64,000 nt of DNA from Brachybacterium halotolerans (GCF_016623465.1 NZ_JAEDAJ010000004.1:186001-250000); one strand, 5' to 3'; counted from the first letter of the stretch, positions 24,871 to 33,334 are shown. A program made the numbers and translations. The notes: generated by a model not told the origin, from the letters alone.

Positions 24871-25479
24871 TCACGCGGCGGCCAGGCCCACGCCCACGAT
24901 CAGCGGCGCCAGGGTGACGGCGAGGATGAACACGCGCTCGCTGACGCCGAAGGTGCGCTCGCGCAGCGCCGGCACCAGCAGGGAGACGACGAGGCACACC
25001 AGGGCGATCGCCGCGATCACGTGGAGCACGGGCAGGATCCCGGGCGCGGGCGCCCCCGTGGCCTCGGCAAGCAGCCGCGTGAGCGGCCCGATCGTCGAAT
25101 AGGCGATCGCGAACCAGGCGACGGCGAGCACCAGGTGCAGCCGGCCGCGGGAGGTGACGGGCTCCCCGGGCGCGTCGGTGGGCACGCGGGGCATGAGGGC
25201 GAGCACGAGGGCGAGCACGAGCAGCCACACGCCGAGGCCCGCGTGCTCGGAGACGGACGGGTACGTCAGCACGACGATGCCGAGGACCGCCCAGGCGAGG
25301 GCCGCGAGCCACGAGGCGACCGCGGCGAGGCGCCGGGTCCCGGGCGCGGAGGACGCGGCATAGTCGCTCACCGCGTGCCGCACGGGGTGGATGCCGCCGG
25401 GGCGCACGTGCAGGGAGACCAGCGCGAGCAGTCGGAGGATGAACAGCACGGACGCGACGAGCGCGAGCACCTGGGCCAC
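24871..25479 (-). CDS. DUF998 family membrane protein
   Basis: A 202-residue protein with six hydrophobic helices. VRHAVSDYAASSAPGTRRL after helix 1 is the DUF998 signature, and LPVLHVIAAIALVC lies in the second half. The family is functionally uncharacterised. The GTG at 25479 is chosen because CAGGAG lies six bases upstream and helix 1 begins immediately. It is transcribed divergently from a MerR regulator, and its -35/-10 region has the MerR-type long spacer with the operator in it, so it is very likely the regulated target. Confidence 0.8.
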   Translation of the reverse strand: MAQVLALVASVLFILRLLALVSLHVRPGGIHPVRHAVSDYAASSAPGTRRLAAVASWLAALAWAVLGIVVLTYPSVSEHAGLGVWLLVLALVLALMPRVPTDAPGEPVTSRGRLHLVLAVAWFAIAYSTIGPLTRLLAEATGAPAPGILPVLHVIAAIALVCLVVSLLVPALRERTFGVSERVFILAVTLAPLIVGVGLAAA

Positions 25480-25528
25480 GGGGATCTCCTGGACGGACGG
25501 ACGAGCGGGGCGGACGTCTGGGACGCTA

Positions 25529-25551
25529 GACCTTCCAGTTGCTGGAGGGTC
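25529..25551. promoter_or_regulatory. MerR-type operator within a 19-bp-spacer promoter
   Basis: Half-sites GACCTTCCAG (25529-25538) and CTGGAGGGTC (25542-25551) are inverted repeats with one mismatch and a 3-base centre. Read on the minus strand, TTGACC (-35) and TAGCGT (-10) flank this dyad with a 19-base spacer, the over-long spacing that MerR proteins correct by twisting DNA. The promoter points toward the DUF998 gene. The -35 box overlaps the ribosome binding site of the merR gene on the other strand. Confidence 0.8.
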
Positions 25552-25567
25552 AAGGAGGAGGATCCCG

Positions 25568-25927
25568 ATGCGCATCGGCGAGTTCGCCCGCAGGACCGGG
25601 CTCACGCCCTCGACGGTCCGCTTCTACGAGGAGCGGGACATGTTCAACCCCGGTCAGATCACCCGCGGCCCCAACGGCTATCGCGACTTCGGGGAGGACG
25701 CCGTGCAGCGCGTGCGGCTGGTCCTCGCGGGGCGCGACGCGGGCTTCTCCCTGCAGGACATGCGCACGCGCATGGCGCACTGGGTGGAGATGGACGACAC
25801 GGAGCGCCGCGACCTGCTCACCGAGCAGCTCGACGTCATCGAGCGCCGACGCGAGGAGCTCGAGCGCAGCCGCGCCACGATCCTCGACGCGCTCGCGGTG
25901 CTCGAGGAGCGCAGGCGGCCCACGTAG
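25568..25927 (+). CDS. MerR family transcriptional regulator
   Basis: 119 residues: winged helix MRIGEFARRTGLTPSTVRFYEE at the N-terminus, then a long coiled-coil helix (about residues 75-115) for dimerisation and only a few residues beyond. There is no cysteine in the C-terminal part, so a thiol-metal sensor of the CueR/ZntR type is unlikely; this short form usually senses organic ligands or stress. AAGGAGGA precedes the ATG. The dyad at 25529-25551 lies between it and the DUF998 gene, which it should activate; autoregulation is probable. Confidence 0.9.
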   Translation: MRIGEFARRTGLTPSTVRFYEERDMFNPGQITRGPNGYRDFGEDAVQRVRLVLAGRDAGFSLQDMRTRMAHWVEMDDTERRDLLTEQLDVIERRREELERSRATILDALAVLEERRRPT

Positions 25928-25965
25928 ACCTTCCGCGGCCCGCGGGCGGCCGACTGCTCAGGGCA

Positions 25966-26814
25966 TCAGGCGCCCTGGTGACCCGTGAACTCCCCGGGGT
26001 GCTTGCCCTGCCGTCCGCTCTCGCCCTTGTGGAGCGCGGTGATCCGCGCGATCTCGTCGCCGGTCAGGGAGAGGTCGAGGGACTCGAGGTTCGAGACGAT
26101 CCGCGCGGGGGTGACGGACTTCGGGATCACCACGTCGCCCAGGGCGAGGTTCCAGGCGATGAGCACCTGGGCGGGATCGGCGTCGTGCGCGCGGGCGATC
26201 TCGAGCACCACCGGGTCCTCGAGCTCCCCGCCGCCCTGGCCCAGCGGGGACCAGGCCTCGGTGACGATGCCCTTCTCGGCGTGCAGCGCGCGCAGCTCGG
26301 GCTGGTTGAAAAAGGGATGCAGCTCGATCTGGTTGAGCACGGGCAGCACGCCGGTCTCCGCCTCGAGCATCTCGAGGTCCTCGGCGCGGAAGTTCGAGAC
26401 CCCGATCGAGCGGATCCGCCCCTGCTCCTGCAGCTCGATGAGGGTGCGCCAGGTCTCCAGGGCGAGCCCGTTCTCCGGCGCGGGCCAGTGGATGAGGTAG
26501 AGGTCGAGCTCGTCCAGGCCCAGATCGGTCATGGTGGCGTCGAACGAGCGCAGCGTCGCCTCGCGCCCCTGGTCCTGGTTGGGGACCTTCGAGGTCACGA
26601 AGTAGTCGTCGCGCGCGAGGCCCGAGGCGGCGAGCGCCCGGCCCACGCCGTCCTCGTTGTTGTAGCCGCGGGCGGTGTCGACGTGCCGGTAGCCGGCCTC
26701 GAAGGCCTGCACGACCACGTCGGCCGCGACGTCGGGCTCGACCTGCCAGACCCCGTAGCCGAGCTGCGGGATCGATCGACCGTCGCGGAAGCGGATGGAA
26801 GGTGCGCTGTTCAT
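25966..26814 (-). CDS. Aldo/keto reductase (2,5-diketogluconate reductase-like)
   Basis: A 282-residue (beta/alpha)8 AKR with the full catalytic tetrad Asp46, Tyr51 (DTARGYNNE), Lys76 (TSKVP) and His109 (LIHWP), and the NADPH-binding IPKSVTPARI near residue 230. Closest to the AKR5/DkgA group, which reduces small ketones and aldehydes such as methylglyoxal or keto-gluconates with NADPH. GAGGAG lies just ahead of the ATG. It appears monocistronic: it is convergent to merR on its downstream side, and the MgtC gene upstream ends 72 bases away. Confidence 0.92.
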   Translation of the reverse strand: MNSAPSIRFRDGRSIPQLGYGVWQVEPDVAADVVVQAFEAGYRHVDTARGYNNEDGVGRALAASGLARDDYFVTSKVPNQDQGREATLRSFDATMTDLGLDELDLYLIHWPAPENGLALETWRTLIELQEQGRIRSIGVSNFRAEDLEMLEAETGVLPVLNQIELHPFFNQPELRALHAEKGIVTEAWSPLGQGGGELEDPVVLEIARAHDADPAQVLIAWNLALGDVVIPKSVTPARIVSNLESLDLSLTGDEIARITALHKGESGRQGKHPGEFTGHQGA

Positions 26815-26886
26815 GGTGCTCCTCGGGTCGTGGTGCGCGACGGGCGGCCGCGCCTGTGCAGTCGTCCCCCAGCCTAGCCAGGGGCG

Positions 26887-27621
26887 TCAGTCGTCGTCGG
26901 CCTCGCTGCCCGACCTGCCCTGGTTCTTGGCGAGCGAGACCCGCTCGACCCCGGCGACCTCGAGCAGCGGCGGGATCAGATCGCGCACGGGCGGGCGGCC
27001 CAGGAAGCGGATGTCCATGACGATCTTCGGCTCGCCGTCATTGCCGGTGATCTTGCGCGAGTTCTCGATCGAGTTCGTGAAGCCGGCACCGGTCGCGGTC
27101 GCGAGGATGTCGCGCAGCGCGCCCCGGCCGTCGGCGTAGGTGACGCGCAGCAGACGGTGGCGATCGGGACCGGGGACGCGGCGCACGAGCGGGGCGACCA
27201 CGAACAGCGTGATCAGGTGCAGCGCGGTGAGCATGATGCCGAGCGAGAGCATGCCGCTGCCGCACGCCATGCCTACGGCGGCCGAGACCCAGACCGTCGC
27301 GGCCGTGGTCAGCCCGCGCACCATGGAGCGGCCCTTGAAGATGACGCCCGCGCCCAGGAAGCCGATGCCGGACACGATCTGGGCGGCGATGCGCGAGGGG
27401 TCGAGGTTGACCTCGTCGCCGAGCACCGCCGCGAAGCCGTAGGCCGAGACCAGCGTGAAGGCGCACGAGCCGAGCCCCACGAGCACGTGGGTGCGGTAGC
27501 CGGCGCTCTTCTGCCGCATCTGGCGCTCGAGGCCGATCAGCGAGCACAGCACGAACGTCGCGACCAGCAGCTCGGCCTCCACGAGGCTCGTCGGCTGCAC
27601 GAGTCCCACCAGGGGATCCAT
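26887..27621 (-). CDS. mgtC: MgtC/SapB family protein
   Basis: A 244-residue inner-membrane protein with five N-terminal helices carrying the MgtC signature (LIGLERQMRQKSAGYRTHVL, then GIGFLGAGVIFKG) and a soluble C-terminal ACT-like domain from about residue 155. MgtC proteins support growth in low magnesium or inside phagocytes by limiting F1Fo ATPase or phosphate uptake in studied pathogens. A GGAGG ribosome binding site precedes the ATG. It follows a Nudix gene by 12 bases on the same strand, so the acidic-protein/Nudix/mgtC genes form an operon. No leader structure like the Salmonella mgtC leader is possible in so short a gap. Confidence 0.9.
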   Translation of the reverse strand: MDPLVGLVQPTSLVEAELLVATFVLCSLIGLERQMRQKSAGYRTHVLVGLGSCAFTLVSAYGFAAVLGDEVNLDPSRIAAQIVSGIGFLGAGVIFKGRSMVRGLTTAATVWVSAAVGMACGSGMLSLGIMLTALHLITLFVVAPLVRRVPGPDRHRLLRVTYADGRGALRDILATATGAGFTNSIENSRKITGNDGEPKIVMDIRFLGRPPVRDLIPPLLEVAGVERVSLAKNQGRSGSEADDD

Positions 27622-27633
27622 GGTGCCTCCTTC

Positions 27634-28143
27634 CTAGAGCTCGACGGGTCCGAGGCCGACGGGTCGGATCGACGGATCGGCCTGCAGCCAGTCGGCGATC
27701 GCCCGCGGACGCACGTCGAAACGGTCCAGCTGCTCCACGGGCAACCAGGAGGTGCCGACCTGCCAGGCGTCCATCTCCGTGGTCGCCTCCGCGCGGGGCT
27801 CCTCACCGGGCTCGAGCCCGCACCAGAAACCCACGTTGAGCTGGTGGGACAGCGGGATCTGCTCGCGGCGGAAGCCACCGATCTCGGTGAGGAACTCCCA
27901 CACGCACGCCACGCCGTGCACGCGCACGCTGGCGCCGATCTCCTCGGCGCACTCGCGCACGAGCGCCTCGGCCTGCGTCTCGCCGTACTCCTGCCCGCCG
28001 CCGGGCAGGTCGAAGACCTCGTGCCCGTCGACGTCGGAGCGGTTCATGAGGATCGCCCCGTCGCGCAGGATCAGCGCCTTGACGCCGACGCGGGGCCCGA
28101 GGGCGTGCGCGGGGTGGGGTTCTACGCGGTCCTCCTGGCTCAC
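27634..28143 (-). CDS. Nudix hydrolase
   Basis: 169 residues with an intact Nudix box beginning GGQEYGE and continuing to REC-EE-G (G-x5-E-x7-RE-x-x-EE-x-G), embedded in the alpha/beta/alpha sandwich. The protein would hydrolyse a nucleoside diphosphate linked to another moiety, using Mg2+ held by the box glutamates. Substrate not determinable; the EFLTEIGGF segment after the box resembles ADP-ribose/GDP-mannose-type members only loosely. Its first four bases overlap the stop of the upstream acidic-protein gene (ATGA), so translation is coupled. Confidence 0.88.
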   Translation of the reverse strand: MSQEDRVEPHPAHALGPRVGVKALILRDGAILMNRSDVDGHEVFDLPGGGQEYGETQAEALVRECAEEIGASVRVHGVACVWEFLTEIGGFRREQIPLSHQLNVGFWCGLEPGEEPRAEATTEMDAWQVGTSWLPVEQLDRFDVRPRAIADWLQADPSIRPVGLGPVEL

Positions 28144-28601
28144 CCGAGGGCCTCGCCCGAGAGCGGGTCCTCCCCGCCGTCGGTGCCGTCGAGGTCGACG
28201 CCGTCGGCCGCGATGTCCTCGTCGACGCCGCCCAGGGCGTCCACGTCCTCGGTGTCGCCGTCGAGCTCGGAGACCTCCTCCGCGTCATCTCCCTCGGAGA
28301 CCATCTCGTCGCCGTCGCGGTTGCCCTGCTCTGCGGCGGCCGAGTCGTCCTCGCCGAGGCTGCTCGGGTAGTCAGGGTCGTAGAACGAATCGTCCTCGGC
28401 GTCGCGGTCGCGCTCCTCCTCGAGGACGTCGTCGGCGCCCTCGACGCCGGTGCCCTCGGGTCCTTCGGCGCCCGGCTCCACGCTGGGGTCCTCGTCCTCG
28501 TCCTCGTCGTCGATGGCCGCCTCGAGGCTGCTCTCCTCGGAGAGGTCCGACGGCGTCGGGTCGTTGAGGTTCGTGAGGTCCTCGTCGTACTGCTCGGTCA
28601 T
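28140..28601 (-). CDS. Highly acidic, probably disordered protein
   Basis: A 153-residue protein made largely of Asp, Glu, Gly and Ser, with DDEDEDEDP and similar runs, almost no lysine and few hydrophobic residues; it has no recognised domain. The estimated charge is very negative and the chain should be disordered. A good GGAGGA ribosome binding site and overlap with the Nudix gene show it is real. Possible roles are nucleic-acid mimicry, metal buffering or a chaperone-like tail; none can be supported from sequence. Promoter: TAGACT on the minus strand near 28635. Confidence 0.7.
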   Translation of the reverse strand: MTEQYDEDLTNLNDPTPSDLSEESSLEAAIDDEDEDEDPSVEPGAEGPEGTGVEGADDVLEEERDRDAEDDSFYDPDYPSSLGEDDSAAAEQGNRDGDEMVSEGDDAEEVSELDGDTEDVDALGGVDEDIAADGVDLDGTDGGEDPLSGEALG

Positions 28602-28643
28602 GATCGACTCCTCCGTGTCGGGAACTCCCCGAGTCTACGGACC

Positions 28644-28649
28644 TAGAGT
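28644..28649 (+). promoter_or_regulatory. -10 box of a leaderless DMT transporter gene
   Basis: TAGAGT ends 8 bases before the GTG at 28658, with no ribosome binding site between. The same hexamer is used at several other promoters in the window. Confidence 0.45.
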
Positions 28650-28657
28650 GGACCCCC

Positions 28658-29632
28658 GTGGCACCCTCCCCTCTCTCCTTCTCACTGGGCCGCGCCCCGC
28701 GCTGGGCGCTGCCGGTCGCGCTGGCGGGCGGACTGCTCTCCGCCGTGCAGTCGCGCATCAACTCGCGCCTGTCCACCGAGCTCGCCGACGGCTTCACCGC
28801 CTCGGCCATCTCCTTCGGCACGGGCCTCGTGATCGTGCTGGTCATCGTGCTCTCCCGGAGGTCCCTGCGGGCGCGCGCCGCGACCTTCGGGCGCGATCTG
28901 CGCATCGGCGCGCTCCCCTGGCCGCTCGCGCTGGGCGGGATCGGCGGGGCGACCTTCGTGCTCGGCCAGACCTTCACCGTCGCCCTGATCGGGGTGGCCC
29001 TGTTCATCGTCTGCGTCGTCGCCGGCCAGACGGTCACCGGACTCGTCGTCGACCGCGTCGGCCTGGGACCCGGCGGCGTCCGACCGCTCACCGCGCCCCG
29101 ACTGATCGGGGCCGCACTGATGGTGCTCGCGGTGGGGCTCGCGATGTCCTCGGGCGTGGGCGTCGACGTCCCCTGGCCGCTGCTCGTGCTGCCCGTGGTC
29201 GCGGGGGCGGCGATGGGGCTGCAGCAGGCGGTGAACGGCCGGGTCTCCCAGCACACCGGGCACTTCATGATCGCCACCCTCGGGAACTTCGTCGTGGGCA
29301 CCGCGATGCTCGTGCTGGTCGCGGTGGTCCACACCCTCGTCGTCGGGCACGGCCCCGCCCCGCTCCCCGCGAATCCCCTGCTCTACCTGGGCGGAGCCAT
29401 CGGCGTCGTGTTCATCGCCATCGCGGCGCAGCTCGCGGGTCCGCTGGGAGTGCTCACCCTCGCGATGACGACGATCGCCGGGCAGATCGTGGGCTCGGTG
29501 CTGCTGGACGTCCTCGCCCCCACGGGCACCGAGCACCTCACCCCGCTCACCCTGGTCGGCGCGGCCCTCACCCTCGTCGCCGCCGCGGTCACCGCGGGCA
29601 TCGGCCCCGCGCGCAGGAGGAGCGGCTCCTGA
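28658..29632 (+). CDS. DMT family transporter (DUF606/YdcZ type, two fused repeats)
   Basis: 324 residues with ten hydrophobic helices arranged as two YdcZ-like halves: LLSAVQSRINSRLS with FVLGQTFTVALIGVALF in the first, MGLQQAVNGRVSQH with FIAIAAQLAGPLGVLT in the second. YdcZ/DUF606 proteins are drug/metabolite-superfamily exporters or importers, often encoded as two short subunits; here both are one chain. Substrate unknown. The start is GTG with a -10 box close by. It is divergent from the acidic-protein operon. Confidence 0.82.
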   Translation: MAPSPLSFSLGRAPRWALPVALAGGLLSAVQSRINSRLSTELADGFTASAISFGTGLVIVLVIVLSRRSLRARAATFGRDLRIGALPWPLALGGIGGATFVLGQTFTVALIGVALFIVCVVAGQTVTGLVVDRVGLGPGGVRPLTAPRLIGAALMVLAVGLAMSSGVGVDVPWPLLVLPVVAGAAMGLQQAVNGRVSQHTGHFMIATLGNFVVGTAMLVLVAVVHTLVVGHGPAPLPANPLLYLGGAIGVVFIAIAAQLAGPLGVLTLAMTTIAGQIVGSVLLDVLAPTGTEHLTPLTLVGAALTLVAAAVTAGIGPARRRSGS

Positions 29633-29671
29633 CCTCACGCGGTTCCTGACCGCCGTCCGCGACCGCGGGTG

Positions 29672-29677
29672 CAGAAT
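29672..29677 (+). promoter_or_regulatory. -10 box of a probable leaderless GH15 gene
   Basis: CAGAAT ends 8 bases before the ATG at 29686. No ribosome binding site is present upstream of the start. Confidence 0.3.
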
Positions 29678-29685
29678 CGGGTGGC

Positions 29686-31524
29686 ATGGAGCATCGCGAG
29701 CACCGCATCGAGGACCACGCCCTGCTGTCCGACCGACGGGGATCGGCCCTCGTCACCCGCGAGGGCCGCATCGACTGGCTGTGCATGCCGCGCTTCGACT
29801 CCCCCGCCGCGCTCTGCGCGCTGCTGGGCGATGACCGCAACGGGCACTGGACGCTGGGCATCCGCGGCGGCGAGGCCACCTCTCGCCGCTACCACGAGGG
29901 CACGATGATCCTCGAGACCACGTGGACGGGGCCCGACGGCACCGCGCAGGTCATCGACATGATGCCCTCGGACATCACGCCCGAGGACGCAGCCGAGGAC
30001 CCGTCGGCCGATGAGCGCGCCGACCTCGTGCGCCTCGTGCGCTGCACCGAGGGCAGCGTCGAGGTCGAGCAGCAGCTGCGGATCCGCTTCGAGTACGGCG
30101 ATGTGGTGCCGTGGGTGCGGCGGCGCGAGGACGCCGAGGGCGCCTCGGTGATCTCCGCGGTGGCCGGCGCGAGCGCACTGGCCCTGCGCGGCCCGGGCCT
30201 CACGGCGAGCGACCACGTGCACACGGGGCGCTACGTGCTGCGCGCCGGCGAGGAGCAGGCGTGGACGATGACCTGGCATCCCTCGTGGACGGAGCTGCCG
30301 CGGGCCGTGGACCCGCAGCGGGCCATCGAGCGCACGGCGACGGCGTGGCGCGAGTGGCTGGGGCGCGTCGAGGTCGACGACCGCTACCGGCCGGAGGTGA
30401 CGCGCTCGCTGCTCGTGCTGCACGGCCTCTCCGACGTGATCGCGGGCGGCATCGTCGCGGCGCCCACGGCGAGCCTGCCGGAGGACTTCGGCGGGGAGCG
30501 CAACTGGGACTACCGCTACTGCTGGCTGCGCGATGCGGCGCTCTCGCTCGAGGCCCTGCTGGGCCACGGGCACGTGGAGGCGGCCGTGGGATGGAGGGAC
30601 TGGCTGCTGCGCGCGATCGCCGGGGACCCCCAGCACATGCAGATCATGTACTCCATCTCCGGGGAGCGCTCGCTGCCGGAGCGGGAGCTGGGCCACCTCT
30701 CGGGCTTCGCGGACTCGCGACCGGTGCGGGTCGGCAACGGCGCGGCAGTCCAGTACCAGGGCGACGTGGTGGGCGAGGTGCTGGTGGGGTTCGCTGCCAT
30801 GCGCGAGGCGGGGCTCGAGGAGACCACGTGGTCGTGGTCGCTGCAGCGCTCACTGCTGGAGTTCGCGTGCTCGCATCTGGAGACGCAGGACCAGGGCCTG
30901 TGGGAGATGCGCGGGGAGCCCGCGTTCTTCACGCATTCGCGGGTGATGATGTGGGCCGGCTTCGACCGGGGCGTCCGCGGCGTCGAGGAGCTCGGGCTGC
31001 GGGCGAAGGACGGGGAGCTCGGGAGATGGCGGGCGGCACGCGACCGCCTGCGGGACGAGATCCTGCGCGAGGGCGTGGGGCCCGACGGTGCGTTCACCCA
31101 GACCTACGGCAGCACCGAGGTGGATGCCTCGCTGCTGCAGCTCGCCCGGATCGGCTTCGTGGATCCGGAGGATCCGCGGATGGTCGCCACGGTGCGTCGG
31201 ATCGAGGACGAGCTGATGACCGACGGCGGTCTGGTGCTGCGGTACCGCACGACGGGCCAGGACGGACTCAGCGGGAACGAGAATCCCTTCCTGGCCTGCT
31301 GCTTCTGGCTCGCCGAGTACTACGCGCGGGCAGGGCGCATCGAGGACGCGCGGCAGATGCTCGATCGAGTCCTGGCATGCGGGAACGATCTGCTGCTGTT
31401 CTCCGAGGAGTACGACGACGCGCACCAGCGCATGGCCGGCAACTTCCCGCAGGCCTTCAGCCATCTGGCTCTGGTGCGCGCGGTCGATGCGCTGTGCGAG
31501 GCGGAGGGCAGCGCCGCGCGCTGA
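29686..31524 (+). CDS. Glycoside hydrolase family 15 protein (glucoamylase/trehalase-like)
   Basis: A 612-residue cytoplasmic GH15 protein. The N-terminal beta-sandwich opens IEDHALLSDRRGSALVTREGRIDWLCMPRFDS, of which ALLSDRRGSALV and the IDWLC element are characteristic. The (alpha/alpha)6 barrel contains NWDYRYCWLRDA near residue 270 and a second conserved NENPFLACCFWLAEYY near residue 530. GH15 enzymes release glucose from alpha-1,4 glucans or, in actinobacteria, from trehalose. Without a signal peptide it acts on internal glycogen or trehalose, which fits the debranching-type enzyme at the left edge of the window. It converges on the HNH gene with a shared hairpin. Confidence 0.9.
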   Translation: MEHREHRIEDHALLSDRRGSALVTREGRIDWLCMPRFDSPAALCALLGDDRNGHWTLGIRGGEATSRRYHEGTMILETTWTGPDGTAQVIDMMPSDITPEDAAEDPSADERADLVRLVRCTEGSVEVEQQLRIRFEYGDVVPWVRRREDAEGASVISAVAGASALALRGPGLTASDHVHTGRYVLRAGEEQAWTMTWHPSWTELPRAVDPQRAIERTATAWREWLGRVEVDDRYRPEVTRSLLVLHGLSDVIAGGIVAAPTASLPEDFGGERNWDYRYCWLRDAALSLEALLGHGHVEAAVGWRDWLLRAIAGDPQHMQIMYSISGERSLPERELGHLSGFADSRPVRVGNGAAVQYQGDVVGEVLVGFAAMREAGLEETTWSWSLQRSLLEFACSHLETQDQGLWEMRGEPAFFTHSRVMMWAGFDRGVRGVEELGLRAKDGELGRWRAARDRLRDEILREGVGPDGAFTQTYGSTEVDASLLQLARIGFVDPEDPRMVATVRRIEDELMTDGGLVLRYRTTGQDGLSGNENPFLACCFWLAEYYARAGRIEDARQMLDRVLACGNDLLLFSEEYDDAHQRMAGNFPQAFSHLALVRAVDALCEAEGSAAR

Positions 31525-31540
31525 CCCGCGTGGGGGTCAG
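31521..31540. terminator. Short bidirectional hairpin between convergent genes
   Basis: CTGACCC (31521-31527) and GGGTCAG (31534-31540) form a perfect 7-bp stem with a 6-base loop that contains both stop codons of the convergent GH15 and HNH genes. No T run. Confidence 0.5.
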
Positions 31541-33120
31541 AACGGCGGTGGCGGAGCGCCCGGCGGCGCATTCTGCGGTGGCCTCTCGGGCGGGGACTCG
31601 TCCCGTAGGGCCCGGATCCGCGCCCAGGAGTCCTCGAGGTCCTTCACGATCGCGGGGGTCGCGAGGTCCGTGTCGTCCTCCTGGAAGATCCGCATCTCCT
31701 CGTCGACGCTCCAGAGGGTTCCGGTGCGGCCGGTCGGCGAATGGGAGGCATCCACGCGCACCGGGTCGATGCGGCGGGCGGTCTTCAGAGCGTGGTGCTT
31801 CCAGCACAGCAGGTGGAGGTTGTCCACGGAGGTCCGGCCGCCGCGCAGCGGGTCCTCGTGGTCGTACTCCTCGATGTGGTCGGCCTCGGTCGCGCAGGAC
31901 GCGGGGCGCCGGCAGCCGGGCACGGCGCAGGTCGTCATCCGCACGCGCAGATGCTCCCGCATGGCCTGCGGCGCCGCGTAGCGCTCGGCGGGCGCGGGCA
32001 GGAACTCCCCGGTCACTGGGTCGGTGAGCAGCCGGTACCAGGCGTCCTCACCGGCGGCGAGCTCGCGGGCCATCTCGGCCGGGATCGGGATCCGACCATC
32101 CAGCATGCCGGGGGCGTCGCTGTGGCCCATGAGCGACAGCAGGGGGACCGTCACGTTCATGCGGAAGGACGCGGCGCTCAGGTCCACGCCGTCGGTGTCC
32201 AGGTCTGCCGTGGTGAGCAGGTGGTAGCGCAGCTCGGACAGCGACAGGGGCCGTTCCCGTTCGGCCGCGCGACCCTGCGGGTCCAGGGGGACCTCGACTC
32301 CGGCCTCGAGAGCGTGGCGCTGGGCAGCCTGGAGAGTCCGCGCGGCATCATCGAGCCGGTGGGCGAGCTGCAGCAGCTCGGGGACGGGGCCGACGATCCG
32401 CAGACACGCCGTGCCGTCGTCCCCGCCGTGCTCGAACTCGACGCGCCGCCGCGCCTCGACATCGAGACGGGGCGGCAGCTCGCGGCGCTCGAGGAGCGTC
32501 GCGACGACGGTGCCGAGGCAGCGGCTGAAGTGCTCGGAGGTGATGCCCGGGTCCCAGGCGCTCACGGTCGCATCGACCAGCCCCATCTCCTCGTCGGTGA
32601 GGCCGAGGGTGCGGCGCAGCAGCTCGCGGAACCACGCGGCGGGGAACTCCCCGGCCCGCAGGCGGGCGAAGATGCGCGGGCAGAGGTCGACGGCGCGGTG
32701 ACCGTCGCGGATGCGGCGGTAGGCGACGGTGTCGGAGCAGCGCAGCGCGGCCGCGACCAGCAGGTCCTCGCACTGGGCATCCTCCGGCGTGCAGCCGCCG
32801 GTATCGCGGCCGCGCCAGGACGGCGCGAGGGCGGCGAGGGACGCGGCGAGCTCGCGAGACTCGCGCACGCCCTGGTCCCAGATGCTCTGGACGCGCTCGG
32901 TGACCTCGAGGGTCGGTGAGACGTCGACCCGCGCGGCGACGGACTCGCGCGTGAGAGGGCGCGGGGAGCGCGGGCGGATGCGCTGGACGGGGTCCTGTGC
33001 GGCGCGCTCCGCCTGCTGGGCGCGCAGCAGCTCCACCCTCTCACGCGGGAGCGCCATGCCGGGGAACAGGGCGTGGTCGCCGAGGATCTCCTGGCGCGGG
33101 CCCGGGTCGAGCGCGGTCAT
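31537..33120 (-). CDS. DUF222 / 13E12-type HNH endonuclease, SOS-regulated
   Basis: 527 residues. The N-terminal 350 residues are the helical DUF222 (13E12 repeat) region. The C-terminal HNH nuclease domain has CAVPGC, a DHI core (TEADHIEEYD), then NLHLLCWKHHALK, which supply the zinc cysteines, the catalytic His and the Asn/His pair. The tail is Pro-rich. These proteins occur in multiple copies in actinobacteria and their biological role is unresolved. The ATG at 33120 follows GGAGAGGGG; an upstream in-frame start at 33156 would overlap the operator. A perfect LexA-type box lies 27 bases upstream, so induction by DNA damage is expected. Confidence 0.9.
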   Translation of the reverse strand: MTALDPGPRQEILGDHALFPGMALPRERVELLRAQQAERAAQDPVQRIRPRSPRPLTRESVAARVDVSPTLEVTERVQSIWDQGVRESRELAASLAALAPSWRGRDTGGCTPEDAQCEDLLVAAALRCSDTVAYRRIRDGHRAVDLCPRIFARLRAGEFPAAWFRELLRRTLGLTDEEMGLVDATVSAWDPGITSEHFSRCLGTVVATLLERRELPPRLDVEARRRVEFEHGGDDGTACLRIVGPVPELLQLAHRLDDAARTLQAAQRHALEAGVEVPLDPQGRAAERERPLSLSELRYHLLTTADLDTDGVDLSAASFRMNVTVPLLSLMGHSDAPGMLDGRIPIPAEMARELAAGEDAWYRLLTDPVTGEFLPAPAERYAAPQAMREHLRVRMTTCAVPGCRRPASCATEADHIEEYDHEDPLRGGRTSVDNLHLLCWKHHALKTARRIDPVRVDASHSPTGRTGTLWSVDEEMRIFQEDDTDLATPAIVKDLEDSWARIRALRDESPPERPPQNAPPGAPPPPF

Positions 33121-33146
33121 CCTGTCCCCTCTCCTCCACGTCGAGG

Positions 33147-33166
33147 AATCGAACACTTGTTCGATT
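33147..33166 (-). promoter_or_regulatory. LexA SOS box
   Basis: AATCGAACA (33147-33155) and TGTTCGATT (33158-33166) form a perfect 9-bp inverted repeat with a 2-base centre. It contains the actinobacterial/Gram-positive SOS consensus CGAAC-N4-GTTCG. It lies directly upstream of the DUF222/HNH gene. Confidence 0.9.
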
Positions 33167-33334
33167 CTCCGCCCATCGTATCGGGCGAATCGGACACTCG
33201 GAAGAGGGGCGACGAGGATGTGGAAAAGACCGTGCTGGGGAGGAACGGACGCACCGGGAACCGGGGCGGACCTGCGGGGTGAACAGGGCGGATACCACGA
33301 AGCGAAGGGAGGCGGCCGCGATCACCCCGCCCGC

